Source: Candidatus Undinarchaeales archaeon
GTDB taxonomy: Archaea; SpSt-1190; JASMDC01
Assembly: GCA_030753015.1 (NCBI GenBank)
Contig: JASMDC010000012.1
Location: forward strand, 28,734-92,733
Direction of reading: 5' to 3'
Length of the DNA stretch: 64,000 nt
Shown: in pieces, positions 24,614 through 33,776 of the stretch
Numbering within the stretch: position 1 is the stretch's first letter
Layout of the letters: every line of letters starts with the position of its first letter
The notes under the pieces: generated by a model
The model's input: only the letters and a program-made list of their open reading frames with translations
Databases searched by the model: none
What the model was told of the DNA's origin: nothing
Position numbers and translations under genes: made by a program

Positions 24614-27600
24614 CTAGACCTTGCCACCGGAGCCGCACGTGTAGTCGTCGGGGAAACAACTGTGAGGGGCAGAGTCGCCCTCGCACCATTGGCATTCGGC
24701 CAGCTCCCCGCACGTGGCATCCGTGATGGCATCGTAGCAATCGGGGTGGTCGTCGCCACCCGTCGGATCTCCACCCGAGGTCATATCGCACCAGGGCGGA
24801 TCGGTCATACCGGGTCCGGGGCTGATGCAGTTGGCGGGTGCGTTGGGGTCCACCCACTCGTCCGGAAGGTCTTGGTACTTGTCCGGGCACGGCTGGTCGA
24901 GGTCGACGCGGCATGCGTCCATATCATCTGGGGACTGGCAGCACTTGTAGCCGCTCGGGCCGCCGTCAGTACTACCGCCGTCAGTACCATCGTCCTCGGG
25001 CTTGCAGATGTTCGACTCATACTCACAGTACTCGCCGCCGGTGCATCCGCAGTCCTTGCAGCAGTTGCCGGAATTCTCCTCACCGTTGCACTCATTGTCA
25101 CCGCAGAAGCCACCCTGGCTCCCACCGTCCTCGGGCTTGCAGATGTTCGATCCAGTATCGCAGAACTCACCGCCGGTGCATCCGCAGTCCTTGCAGCAGT
25201 TGCCTGTACTCTCCTCACCGTTGCACATACCATCACCGCAGTATGCTTCGATCCCGCCGCTGCTACCGCCGCTGCTACCGTCGCTGTTGGACTGCCAGTA
25301 GTTCTCAGACATCTCGTTGAACCGCTGTTCGAGGTCCCGCTGGAGCCTGTCCCAACCGCGGCCGTCGGACTCGAGCGCCTTCACGCGCATCTCCTCGTAG
25401 TACAGCTCGAGCTGCTTGAGTTGGGCCTGGTCGTGGTACTGTACGTCCTCGCGCATCTGGCGGAGGTCCCGGGACTTCCACAGGAGCCACTGCATCCGCC
25501 AGAATTGGAACCGGTAGCCCTCCCAATCGCGCTCGAAGCGTTCCATCACGCGACCGGCGTCGTAGGTGCCGTCGAGCTCGCCGCGGAACTCCTCGGCGCG
25601 AGCCTTCATATCGAGAAGGATGCGGTTAAGCTCCTCGGTACCGGGTACGTTCTCGTACTCCATACGATCGACCTCGTCCTCGAAACCCTGGAGCTCGTTC
25701 GTGAGACCGCTGAGGCGCTCGAGCATCCACAGGCTCTGTTGGAACTGCTCTAACTCACGCTGGAACGGCTCGAAGTGGCGCCAGATGTCCCTGACACCGG
25801 CCAAATCGCTCCCCATGGAGGCCAGCTTGTTCTGAAGTTCGCGGAACTGGGACTTTGCTCTGCTCACGTCCACACCGTCGTACTCCATGCGCTCGATCTG
25901 ATCCTCGATTTCCTCGAAGCGGCGCTGGAACTCTTGTGTGATCCGCTGGCCCTCGAGCTGCTGGAACACGGAGTTCTGGAACTCATCGACGCGGCGGTTG
26001 AACGTTTCCTGCTCACGCCAGATGCGGTCCATCTGCTCAGTGGTCCTCAGCTTCTCCTTGAACTCGTCCAGCTCGTACCAGAGGCTCTTGAGCCCACGGC
26101 GAGCATCGGCCGTATCGATACCATCGTACTCCATGTCCTCGAGGCGCTGTTCCATTTCCCTGAACCTGCGCTCGAACTCGCGGGGGATGGTGGCGATGGC
26201 GCGGCGCTGTTCGAGGGCGTTGATCTTGCGCTCGAACTCGTGGATGATCCTGTCCCACCTGCCGCCCTCCATCTCTTGGATCTCGCGCACCACGCGCCGC
26301 AGCTCGGCCCGAAGGTCGGCGAGCTCCTCGTAGAGGTCGTCGACGCGGATGCCGTTGTACTCATCGTCACGGAGCTGGTCCTCCATCTGACGCAGGCGAT
26401 CCTCGAGGCCGCCCAGCCATCGGCGGGACTCGAACTCGCGCTCGATTCGCTCGATGTCACGGTGGAACCGCTCGAGAGCGCGGCCGAGCCGGTGGCTCTG
26501 TATGCCCGAGCTGCGCATCTCTTCTATGCCCTCGCGGATGTCGTTGATGGCGGAGCGGTACGGCTTGGTGTCGACACCGTCATACTCGGCCTCATCGAGG
26601 CGCTGTTCGATATTGCTGAGCCTGTTCTCGATATCGATGAAAGCACCGCTCATCTCGATCTGTTCCCGTAGGTGCCAGAGCTTCTCGAACATCCGCTCAG
26701 CACGCCGGAAGTCGCCCTGCTTGGCCAGACCCTCGATAGTGCGGAGCACCTCTTCGTATTCCCTTCTGAGGTCCTCTACGAAGTCGGGGACCTTGAAACC
26801 ACTGTAGCTGGCGTCCTCGATGCGCCTGTCGATATCCTCAAGGAACCGATAGGCGTCCTCGATCTGATCGTTGAAGTGGCGCCATTGCATGAACGACTCG
26901 AACTCGCGGTGGAGCCGTTCCATCCTGTGATGGCACTTGCCCATGATGCGCTGGAACTCGTGCGGATTACGCACATTGCGCATCTCGTCCATCGCGTTGT
27001 CGAAGCAGAGGGCGACGTCCTTGAGCTTGGTCTCCATCTCGGAGACGTCGAAGCCCTCGTAGGCCATCTTGTCGAGCTCCTCGAACATGCGGTACAGGTT
27101 CTCATCGATCATGGTACGCTCGTAGAAGAAGTGCACAAGGGGCATCTTCTCCATAGCGTTGCGGAAGATCTTCTCGGCCGCCCTGGTTTGACCATTCATG
27201 GCTAGCTTGATGGCCTTGTCGATACCTTCTTCGATCTCGTCCAGAAGGGCGTTCAGGCGCGCACCGACATCGCCCGGAAGCTCTTCAGCGCGGAAGCGCA
27301 TCTCCTCGATCTCATACAGGATGTGCTCCTGCTCACGCAGGAAGTCGAAGTACATCCGCGTCTCGTCAAGAGCACGGTGGAGGCCGCCGAAGCGCTTCTC
27401 GATCTTGCCCAGGAGCTTACCGGCCGACTTGAACTTGCCGGCCTCGATGTCGTCCTGTACCTCCACGATCAAGTCCTCGATCTCGTTGAAGATGGACAGA
27501 GCGGGGCCTATGTCGACACCGTTGGCCACCATCTCCTCGACCTCCCAGGAGACGTCCTGATAGTGACGGAGGATGCCCTCCAGATGGCCGCGGATATGGA

Positions 27601-30178
27601 TCTCCTCAATAACGGTCCAGGCATTACCTATCTCCTTCCAGGCATTGTCCATGTCACCGCTCGCCGCAGCACTGTACGACTGGTAGAGATAGTCCTCTGC
27701 CACGCTTATGAGGTAGAGCATCTCCTCGATGTCGGCACCCATCATCTCCATCTCGAAAAGACGTTCCTGTGCTTCCTCGAGCTGGTTGTAGGCGTTCTCG
27801 AGCTCGTCCTCGAACGCGAAGCCTTCAGGCTCTCTGGCTCGCTGGAACGCGCGATTTATGAACTTGTGCACCCTGCGAGCGAAACCCTCGAAGCGGTGCT
27901 GGACATCGATGATGTATCCGATATCGCCGGAGCCCTCCGCTTCCGTGAGCTCGTTCTGGATGTTTTGGAGCTCCTCGAGGAGCCGGGAGAGCTCGATGCG
28001 GAACCTGCCCACGTCGGTGCCCTGTTCCTCAAGCTCGTTGAGCGACTCGTCAAAGGCAGTGATTTCAAGATCGAGATCCATGATGCCGATCGAGGTCTCC
28101 AGACGAGCTACGAGCATGTTCGCATTCTCGGCAAGGAAGTCGACCTCTTCGAGCTTGCCCTCGAGGATGAGCTGCTGGGCCTCATCGATAAGGAGGCGCA
28201 GCTCCTCGATGATCTCCTCTTCGACGGAGAGATCGTAGCCGGCACCCTTGAGCTCCTCGACCTTCTCAGCGAGACCTTCGATGTATTGCTTACCATCGTC
28301 TAGGTCGTGTTGGTAGCGTCGGTGGTCCTTCTTCCGGTCAAGCTGCTCACGGATATCCAGCACTTGATCCCAATTGTCTGAGCTGCTACCAGCATCCTTG
28401 AGCGCACCGAGCAGGTCCTGCAGGTCACCGAGGTCGACATTCTCGTCCTCGGCCTCTTCGAACTCGTACTGAAGGCTCTTGAGGGCGGAATCGAACTGCC
28501 GGCTCTCCACCTCGGAAGAAACATCCTCCTCATCGCTACCGAGTTGGGCTCTACCTATGAGTTTCCCGATCTCACCCACCTTGTGCTTGATCTCCTTACC
28601 CGCGTGCTTGAAGGCGTCGATGTCCTTCGCGTCGAGGGCGTAGAACTCAGCGTCCCTTCCTAGCCGCTGGACAGCCTTGAGGAGGTAGCGCATCTTCTTG
28701 TCCTCCCCGAACTCCTTCTCGAAGGACTCGACTTTCTCCTCAAGGGCGAGGATGATGTCCTTGATGTCCTTGAGCTCCTTGCGAACGTCGTTCTTCTCGG
28801 AATCTACCATTTCTTCGATTCGTTCGGCCCGGCGATCCTTGTCAAGGCTGGAGACAATCGCCCACTCGCTCTGTGAGGCGAGGTCCTGGGCCAGACGTGC
28901 CTGACGGAAGCCCTCTACGTACTTCTCTCCCGCCAGTGATTCCTGGGCTCTGGCGAGAGCGGCCTCTGCCTTGTCGATGAACTCGAGGGCCTTCTTTAGC
29001 ACACCCTCTTCGATGGTGATGTCGTCCTTGAAATTGGCGACGAGCACGCGCATTTCGCCAATGACAACCTCAGCGCGTCCAGCCTCGTCGACGGCCTTCT
29101 TGGCGAGCTGGAGCCGCGCGAGCTCCTTCTCAAGAGCACTGATCTTGGAAGCGAGGTCCTTGGCCTTCTTAGCATACTTCTCCTTGGCATCGCGGACCTG
29201 TTTCGCCACCGCGGCCACAGGGTCCTCTCCCTCCACCTTCTGGATGGCGTCCTCGGTAACGTTCTGCTCCTTGAAGCGCTCCACGAGCTCTTCCGAGAGA
29301 CCGCTGTCACCAACGACGATGATATTGGTGATGTTGTAGTTACGGACGAAGTCGGCCAGTTCCTTGGTCTTGCTGGTGTCAGAGATGACGAACACGACCG
29401 TGTCCTCGGCGTCCGCGGGCATCTTGAGGATGTCCTCGTAGTTATCCTCGGTGACGATGATACGTGCGGTGGTGATGCCCTCGATCTCGGTGAGCTTGCT
29501 CTTGATATGGCCGAGTATACGGTCGAGGGTCTTGTCGATGGAGGATCCGGCCACCTTTGTCAGTGTGGGTCCGATGGACTCTATCGCCGATGTAAGGTTC
29601 TCGGAGGGGTTGGTTCCCACGAGCACCACATTCGAGACATTGAGGCCGGTGAGGAGCGATGCCGCATCGACTGAGAGCGCGTCACAAGGAGTGAGCAGGA
29701 TAGGGGATTCATACATCCGTGCAAGGGACAACGATGCAGCCAGCTGCTTGTACTCCTCACCCACGGAGTATATGTTGTCGCATACTAGAACGGCGTTGTC
29801 AGTCCCCGTTGAGAACCAGAAGTACATACCGATGCTGGCGGCCGTACCATAGCGCGTCATGTCCCAAATGCGCTCGGTCGTGAAGCCAATCTCATTGATT
29901 TTTTTCTCGACGTCCTCACTGATGACGGCAGGCCCACCAATTATATAGACCGTCTTGGGATTAAGGTCCCGCAACGTGGCCTCCACCGCCTCGGAGAGCT
30001 CGTTCTCGTCCGTTACGATGACCGGTGCACCGATATGGTTCGCAGCGGCCGCCGCAACGACGGAATCAGGGTAGTTCACCGTGGTGGTGAGGAACACCGC
30101 GTCCACGGTCTCTTCTGCCATGGCCAAGGTGGCCATGAACACGGTTAATATGAGTAAAATGCGCAATCCTCTATACAT
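24614..30178 (-). CDS. giant secreted CWB2 protein with ~12 helical repeats and Cys-rich C-terminus
   Basis: 1854 aa from the ATG preceded by TTGGAGGCG; TATA-like CCTATAAATG lies near 30231-30240. A signal peptide (residues 1-21) is followed by about 300 residues of cell-wall-binding repeat 2 (NYPDSVVAAAAANHIGAPVIV, TVYIIGGPAVISEDVEKKI, NVVLVGTNPSENL). Residues ~310-640 are coiled coil. Residues ~640-1590 hold about twelve units of 74-93 residues, each starting near a MEYDGVD-like motif. The C-terminus has two near-identical 45-residue Cys modules (CGDG.CNGEE...CCKDCGCTGGE) and a further Cys/Pro-rich part. No C-terminal membrane helix is seen. It is likely a filament-like surface protein, anchored through CWB2 to an unknown ligand. 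Confidence 0.85.
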   Translation of the reverse strand: MYRGLRILLILTVFMATLAMAEETVDAVFLTTTVNYPDSVVAAAAANHIGAPVIVTDENELSEAVEATLRDLNPKTVYIIGGPAVISEDVEKKINEIGFTTERIWDMTRYGTAASIGMYFWFSTGTDNAVLVCDNIYSVGEEYKQLAASLSLARMYESPILLTPCDALSVDAASLLTGLNVSNVVLVGTNPSENLTSAIESIGPTLTKVAGSSIDKTLDRILGHIKSKLTEIEGITTARIIVTEDNYEDILKMPADAEDTVVFVISDTSKTKELADFVRNYNITNIIVVGDSGLSEELVERFKEQNVTEDAIQKVEGEDPVAAVAKQVRDAKEKYAKKAKDLASKISALEKELARLQLAKKAVDEAGRAEVVIGEMRVLVANFKDDITIEEGVLKKALEFIDKAEAALARAQESLAGEKYVEGFRQARLAQDLASQSEWAIVSSLDKDRRAERIEEMVDSEKNDVRKELKDIKDIILALEEKVESFEKEFGEDKKMRYLLKAVQRLGRDAEFYALDAKDIDAFKHAGKEIKHKVGEIGKLIGRAQLGSDEEDVSSEVESRQFDSALKSLQYEFEEAEDENVDLGDLQDLLGALKDAGSSSDNWDQVLDIREQLDRKKDHRRYQHDLDDGKQYIEGLAEKVEELKGAGYDLSVEEEIIEELRLLIDEAQQLILEGKLEEVDFLAENANMLVARLETSIGIMDLDLEITAFDESLNELEEQGTDVGRFRIELSRLLEELQNIQNELTEAEGSGDIGYIIDVQHRFEGFARRVHKFINRAFQRAREPEGFAFEDELENAYNQLEEAQERLFEMEMMGADIEEMLYLISVAEDYLYQSYSAAASGDMDNAWKEIGNAWTVIEEIHIRGHLEGILRHYQDVSWEVEEMVANGVDIGPALSIFNEIEDLIVEVQDDIEAGKFKSAGKLLGKIEKRFGGLHRALDETRMYFDFLREQEHILYEIEEMRFRAEELPGDVGARLNALLDEIEEGIDKAIKLAMNGQTRAAEKIFRNAMEKMPLVHFFYERTMIDENLYRMFEELDKMAYEGFDVSEMETKLKDVALCFDNAMDEMRNVRNPHEFQRIMGKCHHRMERLHREFESFMQWRHFNDQIEDAYRFLEDIDRRIEDASYSGFKVPDFVEDLRREYEEVLRTIEGLAKQGDFRRAERMFEKLWHLREQIEMSGAFIDIENRLSNIEQRLDEAEYDGVDTKPYRSAINDIREGIEEMRSSGIQSHRLGRALERFHRDIERIEREFESRRWLGGLEDRLRQMEDQLRDDEYNGIRVDDLYEELADLRAELRRVVREIQEMEGGRWDRIIHEFERKINALEQRRAIATIPREFERRFREMEQRLEDMEYDGIDTADARRGLKSLWYELDEFKEKLRTTEQMDRIWREQETFNRRVDEFQNSVFQQLEGQRITQEFQRRFEEIEDQIERMEYDGVDVSRAKSQFRELQNKLASMGSDLAGVRDIWRHFEPFQRELEQFQQSLWMLERLSGLTNELQGFEDEVDRMEYENVPGTEELNRILLDMKARAEEFRGELDGTYDAGRVMERFERDWEGYRFQFWRMQWLLWKSRDLRQMREDVQYHDQAQLKQLELYYEEMRVKALESDGRGWDRLQRDLEQRFNEMSENYWQSNSDGSSGGSSGGIEAYCGDGMCNGEESTGNCCKDCGCTGGEFCDTGSNICKPEDGGSQGGFCGDNECNGEENSGNCCKDCGCTGGEYCEYESNICKPEDDGTDGGSTDGGPSGYKCCQSPDDMDACRVDLDQPCPDKYQDLPDEWVDPNAPANCISPGPGMTDPPWCDMTSGGDPTGGDDHPDCYDAITDATCGELAECQWCEGDSAPHSCFPDDYTCGSGGKV
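24996..25240 (-). repeat. two tandem 135-nt units encoding Cys modules
   Basis: Two copies offset by exactly 135 bases (45 codons), starting at TCGGGCTTGCAGATGTTCG at 24996 and 25131. They are nearly identical in DNA, with most changes in the DTGSN/EYESN and CNGEES/CNGEEN regions. Each encodes a module with nine cysteines. The close DNA match indicates recent duplication or gene conversion within the giant gene. Confidence 0.85.
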
Positions 30179-30325
30179 AGCCTTCGCCTCCAAGTAACTT
30201 GACTTCCTAGTCTAGAACTCATTCGGTATGACATTTATAGGTTTCGTTCTGCTTATGAAGGATATAGACAATCTATACACGTCATTATATTTTCAGGAAC
30301 GAGGTAAGGGGACGAGGTTATCTGT

Positions 30326-31462
30326 ATGGACAAAACGGGACCAAGTGTGGAAGATGTGGTTTCCCAGCTGAAGGAATACGAGTTCTCCACCTTTCAACTC
30401 GGCACGACCTGCTTCCATGACAAGGACAATTTTATCCGGGCGATTACCGAGAGGTTCGGCGCCACCTTCGCAGAGAAACACCCCGACCTCACAATAGTGC
30501 TTGGACCGGGTACAATGGAGATCGTGACCCGCCCACTGTTCGTGTACGGGCGATACCTCAAGACCTCACGAGAGATACCACAGACAAGATGGCCCTGTCG
30601 CGTATGCAAGGGTGGCGGCTGTCCACGCTGCGATGGTACGGGGAAAATGTATCAGGAGAGCGTCGAGGAGATCTTGGGCGCTCCCCTTCTGGCAGATACC
30701 GGTGGGACGGGGACCCGGCTCCACGGCTGCGGTCGTGAGGACATCGACGCGCGGATGCTCGGTTCTGGACGGCCATTCGTGATCGAGGTAATCAATCCGC
30801 GCTGCCGCACCATCGACCTGCCAGAAATAACGCACGGGAAGGCCGACTACCTGTTCCTCAGGTTCTGCGAAAAGGGCATATCCAGGATGTTGAAGTCTTG
30901 TGCTGCGTTCAAACGTTATAGGGCGCAGGTCACCCTTGAGAACGAGGTCGACGATCTGCATCTCAAGAGGGTACACGATCTCTGTGGCGTCCGGATCGAC
31001 CAGCAGACACCTACCCGCGTCCTCCACCGTCGAAAGGACTTGAAGCGCGGCCGAGCGATAGCTAGTATAGTCTGTCGTCGCCGTGGGCCTACGGAGCTGG
31101 AGCTCGAGCTGGTCGTAGCCTCGGGCTTCTATGTCAAGGAGTTCGTCTCCGGTGACGGAGGGAGGAGCATACCGTCCCTTGCTGAGACCTTGGACGTCGG
31201 GTGTACGTGCTCACGCCTCGATGTATCGGCCGTGTTCGATCCCACGTTACTCGACCTCATCAGAGAGACCGGAGAGTCGGGCAGCGATCCTCATGAAGGA
31301 GCGCAAAGGATTGGTATGACGCTTTCCTGCGGCTGCAATCCTGAGACCCAGCTGGAGCGCATGTTCCCTGGTGATGAGCTGCCACCAGTGTTGGATGCGC
31401 TCTCATGTGCCGCCACCGCGGACGCATCGCTAGCGCTCACAAGACCTGACGATGACTTTTAA
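30326..31462 (+). CDS. pus10: archaeal Pus10, tRNA pseudouridine 54/55 synthase
   Basis: 378 aa; TATA-like CATTATATTTTC at 30281-30292. The zinc motif WPCRVCKGGGCPRCDGTGKMYQ sits near residue 90. The catalytic block GREDIDARMLGSGRPFVIEV contains the active Asp, and YVKEFVSGDGGRSIPSLAE is the C-terminal RNA-binding motif. It makes pseudouridine at positions 54 and 55 of tRNA. The N-terminal Cys-rich accessory region of longer homologues seems reduced. About 75 residues follow the usual end, with CGC and SCAAT cysteines, which looks unusual. Confidence 0.93.
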   Translation: MDKTGPSVEDVVSQLKEYEFSTFQLGTTCFHDKDNFIRAITERFGATFAEKHPDLTIVLGPGTMEIVTRPLFVYGRYLKTSREIPQTRWPCRVCKGGGCPRCDGTGKMYQESVEEILGAPLLADTGGTGTRLHGCGREDIDARMLGSGRPFVIEVINPRCRTIDLPEITHGKADYLFLRFCEKGISRMLKSCAAFKRYRAQVTLENEVDDLHLKRVHDLCGVRIDQQTPTRVLHRRKDLKRGRAIASIVCRRRGPTELELELVVASGFYVKEFVSGDGGRSIPSLAETLDVGCTCSRLDVSAVFDPTLLDLIRETGESGSDPHEGAQRIGMTLSCGCNPETQLERMFPGDELPPVLDALSCAATADASLALTRPDDDF

Positions 31463-31487
31463 TTAGATGAGAGCTACTGCTCAGTCC

Positions 31488-32531
31488 ATGGATGAGGCTC
31501 ACGAGTCACTCGAGGACATCCTCAATAAGCGTCGCAAGATGGCAAATCGTCTCCAGGACGCCATAGCAGGCAGGGAGGACCCAGGGCTCCATCCAGGTGG
31601 TACAGCGCCTGATGAGGGGGAAGAACCAGCCCCTCTGGCCACGAGCGACCTTCATCCCCCCTCAGCAGATCTGTTCTCATCACCATCTCGTACTGCTGGC
31701 CCTGCTCCCTTTGACGAGGGCCTTCCGAGCATGAAGCGGGCCCCGAAGGGCGACGACTCCTTCCCTGAACCGGCAAGCCCTACCAAGGGGGACGATATGT
31801 TCCCTGAAGGCTCCGGTCCAGTAAAGGGTGACGATAGTTTCCCGGACGCTCCCGGTCCGACAAAGGGTGACGACCTTTTCCCCGAGCCTGTCTCGTTACC
31901 CGTTGATGACGGATTCCTACCTGAGGCAGAGCCTGATTCGTCAGCTACTGACGACGGATTCCTACCCGAGGCGAAGGAAGAGCCCGAGCCCATTGAGGAC
32001 GAATCCGAACCTGAATCCGAGGAGAAAGAACCAGAGCCCCTCCCTGTCCGGGAACCTGAGCTTATAGAAGATGAGCCCGAGCCCATAGAGGAAGAACCTG
32101 GACCTCTTCCAGTCCTCGAGCCCGAGCCCTTGGAGGAAGAACCTGAACGTCTCCCTGTCCTCGAGCCCGAGCCCGCAGAGGAAGAGCCTGAGCCCATCAC
32201 TCTACCCTTCCATGACGAGGAAGAGGAACTCGTTGTACCTTCACGTGAGCCTGTTGGACCACCTTCCGATGAGGAACCGGTTCCCGAGCCAAGTGAGGCA
32301 CCCCCGCGTGCAGTCCCTCTTGAGGAACCTCCAACTCGCTTCGAGCCTGAGACTATCCCCGAACCTGTGCACACGGGAGTCTCAGATATGGAGAAGGAGG
32401 TCCGTTCATTGAGCGAACAGCTTGACGGTCTCCTACGCGATCGCCAGCGGTTCCCCAACAGCGAGGTCTTCTACAACGTCCTTAACGAGGCCTCCAACGG
32501 ACTGAAGGACTCACTTGAGCTGCTACGGTGA
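31488..32531 (+). CDS. acidic Pro/Glu-rich low-complexity protein
   Basis: 347 aa from MDEAHESLEDILNKRRKMAN; the earlier ATG at 31467 is possible, but a TATA-like CTTTTAATTAG just before it fits a leaderless start here. A short N-terminal helix is followed by repeats of KGDD.FPE and then EPEP(L/I).EEEPE units, and a C-terminal coiled coil (EVRSLSEQLDGLLRDRQRF). No signal or membrane segment is seen. It is probably a disordered linker between two helical ends; the function is unknown. Confidence 0.65.
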   Translation: MDEAHESLEDILNKRRKMANRLQDAIAGREDPGLHPGGTAPDEGEEPAPLATSDLHPPSADLFSSPSRTAGPAPFDEGLPSMKRAPKGDDSFPEPASPTKGDDMFPEGSGPVKGDDSFPDAPGPTKGDDLFPEPVSLPVDDGFLPEAEPDSSATDDGFLPEAKEEPEPIEDESEPESEEKEPEPLPVREPELIEDEPEPIEEEPGPLPVLEPEPLEEEPERLPVLEPEPAEEEPEPITLPFHDEEEELVVPSREPVGPPSDEEPVPEPSEAPPRAVPLEEPPTRFEPETIPEPVHTGVSDMEKEVRSLSEQLDGLLRDRQRFPNSEVFYNVLNEASNGLKDSLELLR

Positions 32532-32547
32532 TTACGAGAGCCCCCGG

Positions 32548-33141
32548 TCACGACTCGCTGAGAACCTCGTAGAGCTCTCGGTTCAGAACGACACGGTTGA
32601 CCTTGCCGAGCCGCTCCTTCGCGATGATGCCCTTATTCTCGAGGTTCTTGAGGATACGGTGGGTCTTGACCTTGTTGAGGTTGGGAAGATGCGATAGCTC
32701 ATACTGTTGGACCTTTCCTCCGTTCTCAAGGATCGTGTCCACAACCTTCCGCTCGAGAGGATTGAGGAATTTGAGGATGATACGCGTGTTCTTCTGAAGG
32801 ACCGTCTCCTGATGGACGATTCGGTCGGCCATGATGTAGTAGACCACCGTCCCGACGAACAACCCGATGAACGCGAAGAAGGGAAAGAAGTAGTAGGGGC
32901 GGAGTGTGGGCATCGACGCGTACTGTGCCTCCAGCTTGCTCTTGATTTCCTCCTTGGTCATCTGGTCGATAGCGTCAGGTGTGAGCCGGCCGGCGGCACG
33001 CTCCTCGTGCAGGAGGTTGTAGAAGAGACTCACCGATATGACTAGGAGGGCAAAGGAGACGATGAGGCCGATGCCAAGTACCTTGTTCTTGTTCCCCTCA
33101 GTATCCACTCCCTTTAGAAAGGGCGACATGTTTTTAACCAT
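32548..33141 (-). CDS. membrane-anchored winged-helix regulator
   Basis: 197 aa (or 193 from a second ATG at 33129). Two membrane helices (VLGIGLIVSFALLVISVSL and YYFFPFFAFIGLFVGTVVYY) flank a short loop of about 50 residues outside. The C-terminal half is a MarR-like winged helix: LNPLERKVVDTILENGGKVQ, KVKTHRILKNLENKGII and the wing KVNRVVLN. Such membrane-bound HTH proteins are common in euryarchaea and may sense envelope state. The target genes are unknown. Confidence 0.82.
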   Translation of the reverse strand: MVKNMSPFLKGVDTEGNKNKVLGIGLIVSFALLVISVSLFYNLLHEERAAGRLTPDAIDQMTKEEIKSKLEAQYASMPTLRPYYFFPFFAFIGLFVGTVVYYIMADRIVHQETVLQKNTRIILKFLNPLERKVVDTILENGGKVQQYELSHLPNLNKVKTHRILKNLENKGIIAKERLGKVNRVVLNRELYEVLSES

Positions 33142-33174
33142 TTCTTGGAGGCGGATGCGCCGGCCAACGGTTAC

Positions 33175-33435
33175 ATGATTTTGAAACCGTCATCGTTCAC
33201 GAATCTGATAGTTTCAATAGGTTGTGCACTCGCTCAGTAGGGTTCACCTGAAGCGGCCGCACCAGAGGTCAAGTATGGTGGTTGTCCGATAGGGAGGGTC
33301 AACGACCTGTACGCCGGTGACTGCGAACAGTACGTGGATTCAGACCGGAACGGGTATTGTGATTTAAGCGAATACGTCATATTGGATATAGGGACGACCG
33401 TCGTCCCTTCCTCTGTACAGGTGTGTACTCCATGA
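33175..33435 (+). pseudogene. secreted Cys protein ORF interrupted by an in-frame TAG
   Basis: From ATG 33175 one frame runs to TGA 33433-33435 with a single internal TAG at 33238-33240. Before it lies a lipoprotein-like signal (NLIVSIGCALAQ); after it come 64 codons with YGGCPIGRVNDLYAGDCEQY and VDSDRNGYCDLSEY. The downstream stop overlaps the DUF4405 start as ATGA, a normal coupling for a living gene. CPxG...YPGxC..YVDxxxxGxCD segments occur with DUF4405 proteins as far as I recall. TAG ends several other genes here, so recoding is unlikely; a nonsense mutation or read error is the simplest view. Confidence 0.6.
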
Positions 33436-33719
33436 AACGGACAGACATCAACTACATCGTCGACCTTGCCATGGCTGTATTCTTTCTCCTGAGCTTCATC
33501 ACCGGCCTCATCAAGTTCCCCGCCGTCCTCGTGTACGTACTACAGGTGTACAGTTCCCTTCCCATGTACAAAATCAACTGGGTGCACGACTACAGCGGGC
33601 TCGCTTTCGGCAGCCTTGGCGTGATCCACATAGTACTGCATTGGGATTGGCTCGTAGCGATGACACGAGGGAAGCTGGGTACAACGAAGCGCGAGACCAA
33701 AGAGCACAGTGATCAATGA
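33432..33719 (+). CDS. DUF4405-like small membrane protein
   Basis: 95 aa from ATG 33432 (a GTG at 33423 is in frame). It has two clear membrane helices, IVDLAMAVFFLLSFITGLI and the region around SGLAFGSLGVIHIVLHW, with His residues in VHDYSG, IHIV and LHWDW. Paired His in such proteins resemble heme b ligands of cytochrome b-like DUF4405 members. It is coupled to the interrupted upstream ORF through ATGA. Confidence 0.75.
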   Translation: MKRTDINYIVDLAMAVFFLLSFITGLIKFPAVLVYVLQVYSSLPMYKINWVHDYSGLAFGSLGVIHIVLHWDWLVAMTRGKLGTTKRETKEHSDQ

Positions 33720-33776
33720 ACAGGGCAGGGCGCATCACGAGAAACCTTTTAATATCCGCTGAACCTCTCAGGCGCC

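Noticed and set aside
24572..25753. Long rightward frame of 393 codons
   Set aside because: Antisense to the giant protein gene; composition (Ala/Val/Leu-rich with no domain) is what the complement of Glu/Lys/Arg helices gives. The same holds for other long antisense frames in 25775-28303 and 57243-59819.
31800..32350. CRISPR-like or tandem DNA repeat
   Set aside because: The periodicity comes from Glu/Pro codon repeats inside an open reading frame; no spacers and no palindromic repeat units.
33238..33240. Pyrrolysine codon
   Set aside because: TAG is used as an ordinary stop by several clear genes in the window and no pyl genes are visible, so recoding is not the first choice; kept only as a check.
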